Positions 58,147-64,000 of a stretch of 64,000 bases of DNA are shown in pieces (position 1 is the stretch's first letter; every line of letters starts with the position of its first letter). Below the pieces are notes generated by a model. That model made no database searches. It saw only the letters and a program-made list of their open reading frames with translations, and was not told the DNA's origin. The DNA is from Paraglaciecola psychrophila 170 (GTDB lineage Bacteria > Pseudomonadota > Gammaproteobacteria > Enterobacterales > Alteromonadaceae): NCBI RefSeq assembly GCF_000347635.1, contig NC_020514.1, forward strand, positions 4,898,001 through 4,962,000, given 5' to 3'. Made by a program: the position numbers and the translations under genes.

Positions 58147-58366
58147 GACTCTCTCCTGTGAAAAGCTTTCTGCTTTGCAACTACCAAAGCTAACATGGGT
58201 TATAAATTATAAGATTTTAAGAACGCAGGATTATACTAGGGTCTTGCTCGATTTAATAGTTAGCTGTGTTTTATCATATACTCACCGTTATTGTTTGTGC
58301 AGGCAAATTGCTTAAACCTCTGCAATACGGCAAAATACAACTATTAACTCCAGCAACGAGTTCTCT

Positions 58367-58831
58367 ATGGCCACCGCTAAACAAGACGCACTGATTAAAG
58401 CTTTTAAAGACATTCTTAAAACGGAAAGTTTTGGATCCCAGGGCGATATAGTCGAAGCGTTGAAGATGCAACAGTTCGATAATATCAGTCAATCCAAAGT
58501 ATCCCGTATGTTAAGTAAATTTGGCGCGGTGCGAACTCGTAACGCCCGAGGAGATATGGTTTATTGTTTGCCACCTGAACTGGGAATGCCCACAGCAAAA
58601 AGCCCCCTAAAACAACTTGTGCTCGATATTGTGCACAACAATGTCATGGTAATTATTCGCACCAGCCCTGGCGCAGCTCAGTTGATTGCTCGTTTATTAG
58701 ACTCTTTAGGCAAAAAAGACGGCGTATTGGGCACGATTGCAGGCGATGACACGATATTTATTGCACCTGCCGATGTAAGTACTATCGAAGATACTCGCAA
58801 ACGAGTCGAAGCATTATTTGAAAACGTTTGA
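58367..58831 (+). CDS. argR: Arginine repressor
   Basis: This 154-residue protein (E. coli 156) has an N-terminal winged helix (about 10-75, with [20 protein letters not shown] then SKVSRML). A C-terminal oligomerisation/arginine-binding domain has [18 protein letters not shown] and [13 protein letters not shown]. Bound to arginine as a hexamer, it represses arginine biosynthesis. I saw no clear ARG box in the 220-bp mdh-argR gap, so autoregulation is not demonstrated. A PqiA-like gene follows 2 bp after its stop. Confidence 0.96.
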   Translation: MATAKQDALIKAFKDILKTESFGSQGDIVEALKMQQFDNISQSKVSRMLSKFGAVRTRNARGDMVYCLPPELGMPTAKSPLKQLVLDIVHNNVMVIIRTSPGAAQLIARLLDSLGKKDGVLGTIAGDDTIFIAPADVSTIEDTRKRVEALFENV

Positions 58832-58833
58832 AT

Positions 58834-59406
58834 ATGTATAAAAAACACCTTGGTTTTGCGTTTAATATTATCGCATTGGGGCTATTTTTCCCCGGCATAC
58901 TGCTGACTATGTTTTCTTTTAATATGGAAATGGCAGCCAACCTTAGCGGTTCAGCCCTTACCTCGTCTTTGATAGATAAAGAACTGTCAATTATGGCGAC
59001 AATTAGCGAATTATGGGAAGATCAAAGATTATTGGTTGCTGCGCTGATATTTGCCTTTTCAGTGTGTATTCCACTTTTAAAAACCTTACTGCTTTGTTTT
59101 GCCTACTTTACTAAATCGCCGCAAATTGAAAAGAGACTCATCAACTTTGTGGGGGCCATAGGCAAATGGTCAATGGCAGACGTGTTTGTTATCGCGATCT
59201 TCTTAGCCATTATGTCTACCAACCATGCCGAAACGATTACGTCTGAGCAATTCAGCGTATTTGGTTTTAAGATTGCTTTAGATATCAGTACTCAAACATT
59301 ATCTGCTGCTGGAGAAGGCTTTTATTACTTCACTGCATACTGTTTACTGTCTTTGATTGGTACTCAATTGACAAGTTCTGGGATTAAACATAAGCCTATG
59401 ACTTAA
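58834..59406 (+). CDS. PqiA-like (paraquat-inducible protein A) membrane protein
   Basis: From the ATG at 58834, two bases past the argR stop, the protein is 190 residues. It has four hydrophobic segments. The PqiA-domain pattern FSVCIPLLKTLLLCFAYFT is followed by the motif GKWSMADVFVIAIFLAIM. PqiA proteins are inner-membrane partners of MCE-type lipid transport systems. Here a single half-length domain stands alone, without pqiB, so its role is unclear. An upstream TTG at 58828 overlaps argR and is less likely. Confidence 0.8.
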   Translation: MYKKHLGFAFNIIALGLFFPGILLTMFSFNMEMAANLSGSALTSSLIDKELSIMATISELWEDQRLLVAALIFAFSVCIPLLKTLLLCFAYFTKSPQIEKRLINFVGAIGKWSMADVFVIAIFLAIMSTNHAETITSEQFSVFGFKIALDISTQTLSAAGEGFYYFTAYCLLSLIGTQLTSSGIKHKPMT

Positions 59407-59540
59407 ACCAATATTCGCCGGGTGAAACAATTAATCGTATCGACCTGTCTAGTTATTTATTAGGGGCATGAACAACTTTGTAAATGATCTTAAATGACAG
59501 CTAACTTGTAGCTAATCACGTTGATAAAAAGAAAATAATC

Positions 59541-61163
59541 ATGAATCAAAAACTATTGTTAGCTCTTATTACTGTTATGAGCCTTGTTCTTAATGCCTGC
59601 GGTGGCGGTAGTTCGCTGCCACCAATAGTGCCCAAAATACCTAAGATTACCGAACCAGGCTGGTTAACGGGACAATTTTCAGATGATTCAATTTACAAAG
59701 ATCTCTGTGCCGTCCCAAGAATAGGCCCAGATAGTAATGGCGATACGTTCTCTGATGCTCAAGGCAGCAGCATGCATGAAAAGATGTGGCTTCGCTCTTG
59801 GACTAACGATACTTACCTTTGGTATAGCGAAGTGGATGATAACAATCCTTCACCTTTTACTGTTGCTGCTTATTTTAACCAGCTAAAAACCAATGAGCGC
59901 ACTGCATCAGGAACGTTCAAAGATAACTTCCATTTTTCCCAATCGACCGAAGACTACAATCAACGCACACAAAGCGGTGTCACCTCTGGATATGGCATCA
60001 GTTGGGAATTTGTTAGTTCAAGTTCACCGAGGCGTTTGATAGTGCGTTATACCGAACCGAGTTCGCCAGCCGCCATCGCTTCTGTTAGCAGAGGTTACGA
60101 ATTAAAGACCATTGATGGCATTGATTTTATTAATGCCACTTCTCAGGCTAACGTTGACCAAATTAATGCTGCGTTGTTCCCATCAGATGCGGGGCAGACC
60201 TTTAACTTTGTGTTTACCGATGAAGCTGAAAATGAGCTGTTAACTGTCAACTTAACCTCAGAAAACATTGAATTACAACCCGTACAAAACGTAAAAGTGA
60301 TAGACACAGCCGTTGGCCGGATGGGCTATATGCAATTCAATTCATTTATCCGCGCAGGGCAACAGGGGTTAATTGATGGGTTTCAGCAGTTTGTTGACCA
60401 AGGTGTCACTGAACTGGTTATTGACCTACGTTATAATGGCGGCGGTTTGTTAGCGATGGCTTCGCAAGTTGCTTATATGGTAGCGGGCAGTGCGCAAACC
60501 AGTAATCAAACCTTTGAAACACTTCAATTCAATGATAAATACCCTAACGTAGACCCAGTAACAGGTAACACATTACGCCCAACCCCTTTCTACACTAGAG
60601 AAATTGATTGGACTACTAGTCAATTTATTAATGATAGCCCTTTGCCAACTGTTAATTTGACCCGTGTCTTCATACTGGCGACAGACAATACCTGCTCGGC
60701 TAGCGAAGCCGTTATTAATGGCCTACGAGGTATTGATGTAGAAGTGGTGTTAATTGGGAATACCACATGTGGTAAGCCCTACGGCTTTTACCCCACCGAT
60801 AATTGTAGTATTACCTACTTCACTATTCAGTTTCAAGGCGTAAATGCCAAGGGATTTGGGGAATACTCGGAAGGATTTTTGCCCGTCACTAGCCCGGTAT
60901 TCGACGACCAATTACCGGGTTGCACAGTTACTGATAATTTCACTCAAGTCTTGGGGAACAAAAATGAGTCACTTTTAGCAGCGGCTATTGGATATGCTGA
61001 AACAGGTGTTTGTACACTTCAAAATAAACCTGCAAATAAACCTAAAAATAAAAGTGTGAATGAAAACAGTTTGCATAAATCGGGGATTTCAATCAAGACC
61101 CCGAATACTATTCTTGATTCAATTAAGATATTTACCCCAATTACCGAGCCAACAGAATTGTGA
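59541..61163 (+). CDS. S41-family (C-terminal-processing-like) lipoprotein peptidase
   Basis: This 540-residue protein has a lipoprotein signal (LVLNACGGGSS). An N-terminal cap has KMWLRSWTNDTYLWYSEVDD, and a PDZ-like segment follows (about 150-240, VRYTEPSSPAAIASVSRGY). The S41 catalytic core is about 255-440. It has ELVIDLRYNGGG, NTCSASEAVINGL with the nucleophile Ser and NTTCGKPYGFYP with the catalytic Lys. The last 50 residues are Lys/Asn-rich. It would cleave periplasmic or outer-membrane substrates. The following lipoprotein gene overlaps its stop. Confidence 0.9.
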   Translation: MNQKLLLALITVMSLVLNACGGGSSLPPIVPKIPKITEPGWLTGQFSDDSIYKDLCAVPRIGPDSNGDTFSDAQGSSMHEKMWLRSWTNDTYLWYSEVDDNNPSPFTVAAYFNQLKTNERTASGTFKDNFHFSQSTEDYNQRTQSGVTSGYGISWEFVSSSSPRRLIVRYTEPSSPAAIASVSRGYELKTIDGIDFINATSQANVDQINAALFPSDAGQTFNFVFTDEAENELLTVNLTSENIELQPVQNVKVIDTAVGRMGYMQFNSFIRAGQQGLIDGFQQFVDQGVTELVIDLRYNGGGLLAMASQVAYMVAGSAQTSNQTFETLQFNDKYPNVDPVTGNTLRPTPFYTREIDWTTSQFINDSPLPTVNLTRVFILATDNTCSASEAVINGLRGIDVEVVLIGNTTCGKPYGFYPTDNCSITYFTIQFQGVNAKGFGEYSEGFLPVTSPVFDDQLPGCTVTDNFTQVLGNKNESLLAAAIGYAETGVCTLQNKPANKPKNKSVNENSLHKSGISIKTPNTILDSIKIFTPITEPTEL

Positions 61164-61546
61164 GTAAGTACATACCCAAAAGTATATTGATTATGGCTCC
61201 TTTGCTGTTGAGCAGCTGCTCAGCAACACAACCTTTGGAGCCCATTCCGGCATTGCTCGTTCAGCCTACAGAAGATAATCGCATAGTTTTAGAACATGCC
61301 ATAGGCGACTTGTTTAATAGCCAGCCAATAAAACTGGCTAATGGCGTATTTACACAACAAAGCAAGGTCGTAATAGAGCGGCGTCTTGCCAAAGACAACC
61401 GTGGCAATCTACTTGATGGGCGAGAAATTCGTGAGGCTGATAGCGTTTCATTACTCACTGAAGATGGTCAATGTTATATCCGCCATGACCAAACTGGAAA
61501 TATCAAATTAGTTCACAGTATCAATTGCCTCGCCACACAAAATTAA
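61160..61546 (+). CDS. Small lipoprotein of unknown function
   Basis: The GTG at 61160 overlaps the S41 peptidase stop (GTGA), so the two are translated together. The 128-residue product has a lipoprotein signal (ILIMAPLLLSSC). A hydrophilic domain with EHAIGDLFNSQPIKLANGVFTQ and an alternating-charge RRLAKDNRGNLLDGREIRE region follows. Two Cys (QCYIRHD and NCLATQN) near the C-terminus may pair. I do not recognise the family. The tight linkage suggests a partner or substrate of the peptidase. Confidence 0.7.
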   Translation: MSKYIPKSILIMAPLLLSSCSATQPLEPIPALLVQPTEDNRIVLEHAIGDLFNSQPIKLANGVFTQQSKVVIERRLAKDNRGNLLDGREIREADSVSLLTEDGQCYIRHDQTGNIKLVHSINCLATQN

Positions 61547-61809
61547 ACAGCGAACGTGACTAACAAGCAGTATCTCAAATCGGCTTGTTTCCAAGTGATA
61601 TCAACGTCAAAAAGTTACCCGTAATCGTTACCATTACCGGCAACAGAGTCGCGTTTGAAAGTTTTAATATTATGCTTGGAGTTGTATTCGAATCGTTCGT
61701 CAAGGATTTTCAGATGCAGGTTATGTACTAGACTTTTATACCTGTGTGAGCAGGAATTTCTGCCCACAAAGACTGCATATATAACGAGTAAAAGTGCTAA
61801 TGGCCGTTT
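61547..61809. other. Short intergenic region, nothing recognised
   Basis: These 263 bp lie between convergent genes. No gene, clear terminator or repeat was found. Confidence 0.5.
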
Positions 61810-62937
61810 TTAGAAACGTTGTATCGACCAGTTGATGGCAATGATGCCAATAATTATCGAACCCAATTTGAGCCCGTATTTCGGATACCACTGCTTACTA
61901 CGACAGAAAAACAATACCGGTAACAGTGCTAGTAAAATCATTAATTGTCCTGCTTCAACACCGATATTAAACGCCAAAATAGATAACAGAGTATGTTGTT
62001 CACTTAAGCCCAGCTCGCCCAACACACTGGCAAAACCCATGCCGTGTAACAAACCAAATCCAAAGGTTATCAAACTAAGTCGCGTCACTAATGGCCACAA
62101 ATTATTGAGTGCGGTGAGTACAATTGATAACGCAATACCAAATTCAACCCAACGACTAGAAGGAACAATCCAGCCAATTGCTGTAGCACTTAAGGTAATA
62201 GAGTGAGCAAGCGTAAAAGCAGTAATAACCCATGCGGTATCTTTGATCACTTGGCTATTATTTAGCTTGGGTATCCATTTTCCATTTTGATAGGTCAACA
62301 CACTGGTAAGCACCAGCACAACCAAAAACAAAATGTGATCAGTACCGATAAAAATATGCACAATACCTTGATAGACATAACTGCTTAACACGCTAAACCA
62401 ATCACTACTTTGCAAATCGATGTTCACTTGTTGCTGATCCACTGATATAACTTGACTGGCAATACCTGTTTTATCCGACCCAATGCCAGTCAGGTTAACG
62501 ATAAGTTTATGCTCTGGGTCTTGGGAAAACACACCAGTGTATTTAATCACTAAGTCATCAATGTTCTGGCTTTTACAATCAGCAATCAAAGCAACAGACA
62601 AGTAACCTTCGTCAAAATGAGTATCTGCTCGCAAACCTTCTGGCATCGTTAAGACACAGCGCTGTTGATTAGCTTGAAAAGATAAATTGGCTTCAACAAA
62701 CTGCAATATCTGGTCTTTTTGGCTGACCACTTCTTGCCATTGCAACTGACCATCGAGGTTATTATCAAGCTTAACCTGGCTATCTACGTCAAACCAACGT
62801 AATTGCAATTGACCTTGAATACCTTGTTCTTGATACGTAGACAAATCCAGATTTAAGTAGCCAGTGCTCATTTGGTGGGCTTGTATTGAACATGTGAAAC
62901 TAGCCAGCAATAACAACCAACATAAACGGATTAACAC
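61810..62937 (-). CDS. HupE/UreJ-family membrane protein with periplasmic N domain
   Basis: This 375-residue protein starts with a signal (MLIRLCWLLLLASFTCSIQA). A periplasmic domain (about 25-180) has QMSTGYLNLDL at its start and a NDG-like EGYLSVALIADC segment. Six helices (about 195-375) carry the HupE/UreJ signature GTDHILFLVVLVLTSVLT and AHSITLSATAIGW, with FGLLHGMGFASVLGELG. HupE/UreJ proteins are linked to nickel or metal uptake, but this two-part form occurs without hydrogenase or urease. It is 1 bp from the TPR gene upstream. Confidence 0.85.
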   Translation of the reverse strand: MLIRLCWLLLLASFTCSIQAHQMSTGYLNLDLSTYQEQGIQGQLQLRWFDVDSQVKLDNNLDGQLQWQEVVSQKDQILQFVEANLSFQANQQRCVLTMPEGLRADTHFDEGYLSVALIADCKSQNIDDLVIKYTGVFSQDPEHKLIVNLTGIGSDKTGIASQVISVDQQQVNIDLQSSDWFSVLSSYVYQGIVHIFIGTDHILFLVVLVLTSVLTYQNGKWIPKLNNSQVIKDTAWVITAFTLAHSITLSATAIGWIVPSSRWVEFGIALSIVLTALNNLWPLVTRLSLITFGFGLLHGMGFASVLGELGLSEQHTLLSILAFNIGVEAGQLMILLALLPVLFFCRSKQWYPKYGLKLGSIIIGIIAINWSIQRF

Positions 62938-62938
62938 A

Positions 62939-64000
62939 TTAACTCTCCTTAACCTTCATCTGCTGTTTAAGCATCATTGCTTGCGCCTTTTTATGCAACG
63001 CATAATCTTCATGGGATAGACTTTGAGCCAAATTTTGTTGTGCCCAAAACAACGCTTGTTCTGGATTGGGTTCAATATAAATATAGAACCTCGATAAGTC
63101 GGCAGCATGGTAAGTATCATTGCGTTGCAACCTTAAAGTGACCCGGTTTTTAGCAGATAATTGCCACTTCTGTTGGGTACTATTATGATTCGAATCTCGA
63201 TTAGATTGGACTTCAGCCATAGCCAAGCGCATTAGCAACGCATCATCTTGATACCCAACTTGTTGCACTATCTCACCCAACCTATCCAACACATTTTCAT
63301 ATTGACCTAAGTCGAGTTGCGTATCTGCCCATTGACTCATGTAGCTAATAGGTGTTTTTTCTAGGGGATAAATACTCATCCAAACAGCAGACTGTTGGGT
63401 TAAGTTTAATTGAGTGGCCATATCAGCAGCCAATTGCACTAACCATATGTTACTAGCTGCAATATTGTCAGAGTCATGATGAAGCCTTTTTACTATAGGT
63501 TGTAATTTTGCATAAGCCGTTTTGACCTGTTCAACACCTTTTGCAGTCTGCAGAGAGCACGCTAGAGCAATATCAACATTCGCCATTCCAATTAAACGCA
63601 AACAGGTTTGTTTAGCACTGTTATTTTCCCCCATTAGTAATAATACATTTGATTTCATCAACCATGCAGAAATAAAGGTTTCATCCAGTTCTAGCGCATT
63701 ATCTAAGGCTTGTAATGCTGCGGCAAATTGATGTTGGTGCTCTAAGACACGGGCTTTGTAATACCAGTATTCTGGTTTATCTGCTTGGGTTTCTTCCAAG
63801 TTGTCTAACATCATGCTGGCCTGGCGCAAATGCAGGTTAGACGACCCCGCGTATTGCGACTGCTGCAAATGCCATTCGACATTTCGTAAACTGACTCGTG
63901 TATTATTCAATGATTGGCTGGAATCCCAGCTCGCCACAACTTGATTAACTGTTGGTCGATAAACCTCTGCCATACTGTTTAGACTAAACAATATAGCTAA
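62939..64000 (-). CDS. TPR-containing exported protein (5' end outside window)
   Basis: The frame is open through the right window edge. The first visible residues (LAILFSLNSMAEVYRP) look like the end of a signal peptide, so the true start lies outside. A run of TPR helices covers about residues 70-175 (YWYYKARVLEHQHQFAAALQALD, AWLMKSNVLLLMGENNSAKQ). The C-terminal third has YIYIEPNPEQALFWAQQNL and ends in a Lys-rich tail (MMLKQQMKVKES). One base separates its stop from the HupE/UreJ-like gene start. The function is unknown; it may be a scaffold for that transporter. Confidence 0.75.
   Translation of the reverse strand, partial: LAILFSLNSMAEVYRPTVNQVVASWDSSQSLNNTRVSLRNVEWHLQQSQYAGSSNLHLRQASMMLDNLEETQADKPEYWYYKARVLEHQHQFAAALQALDNALELDETFISAWLMKSNVLLLMGENNSAKQTCLRLIGMANVDIALACSLQTAKGVEQVKTAYAKLQPIVKRLHHDSDNIAASNIWLVQLAADMATQLNLTQQSAVWMSIYPLEKTPISYMSQWADTQLDLGQYENVLDRLGEIVQQVGYQDDALLMRLAMAEVQSNRDSNHNSTQQKWQLSAKNRVTLRLQRNDTYHAADLSRFYIYIEPNPEQALFWAQQNLAQSLSHEDYALHKKAQAMMLKQQMKVKES

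Noticed and set aside
58147-58366. ARG box for argR autoregulation
   Set aside because: I looked for TGAATAATTATTCA-like palindromes in the gap and saw none good enough to report.

Overview
The window is chromosomal DNA from a marine gammaproteobacterium of the order Alteromonadales, most likely close to Paraglaciecola/Glaciecola (inference). The basis is moderate-to-low GC, the arcB/gltB/gltD block, the dtd-yiiD-yihY neighbourhood, divergent metF/metJ and mdh/argR pairs, a long Oar-like TonB-dependent receptor, and several small families typical of this order (DUF2959, DUF2721, DUF2937, DUF3300). No rRNA, tRNA, CRISPR array or prophage was seen.

Layout. 1-2.4 kb: an ExeM/NucH-type secreted nuclease, cut by the window start. 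3-5.2 kb: mgtE and a DMT permease. 5.4-7.6 kb: galK with a frameshifted galT. 7.8-16.6 kb: arcB diverging from gltB-gltD. 16.6-16.9 kb: two copies of a palindromic repeat. 16.9-24.4 kb: a secreted EEP nuclease/phosphatase, a TonB receptor, then divergently udk, a CNT nucleoside transporter and a 2OG-Fe(II) oxygenase. 24.5-26.9 kb: two broken tandem transglutaminase-TPR lipoprotein genes. 27-29.7 kb: mtnN, a cobD-like gene, rhodanese, DUF2721. 29.7-34 kb: tyrS, M23 peptidase, anmK, Lrp-type regulator. 34-37.8 kb: an AstE-like protein and two tandem EAL-HDOD genes, one broken. 38.1 kb: rpoH. 39-44.7 kb: yiiD-like gene, dtd, broken pip, a small membrane protein plus DUF2959 lipoprotein, yihY, metF, metJ. 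44.8-53.3 kb: GST, HD phosphohydrolase, cytochrome c, broken selO, a GGDEF-EAL protein, ribA, DUF3300. 53.4-55.4 kb: a decay zone with a truncated GNAT gene, a dead IS256-family element and a dead monooxygenase. 55.4-64 kb: DUF2937, a secreted orphan, DUF2726, mdh, argR, a PqiA-like protein, S41 peptidase plus lipoprotein, HupE/UreJ-like protein and a TPR protein cut by the window end.

The most interesting signal is a possible nucleic-acid scavenging regulon. A palindrome identical to the E. coli RutR consensus (TTGACCA-N2-TGGTCAA) lies upstream of the secreted nuclease. A close variant (TGACCAGTAGGTCA) lies between the TonB receptor and the udk-transporter-oxygenase operon. Read together, the genes give a route from extracellular DNA/RNA, through outer-membrane uptake and inner-membrane nucleoside import, to phosphorylation. 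The oxygenase would be an unexplained extra step on a pyrimidine or nucleoside.

The second theme is gene decay. At least eight loci carry frameshifts or stops: galT, both TPR lipoproteins, one EAL-HDOD copy, pip, selO, the IS256 transposase and the monooxygenase remnant. The long housekeeping genes are intact. That pattern favours real decay of dispensable genes over uniformly poor sequence, although several lesions sit in homopolymer runs and should be re-read.
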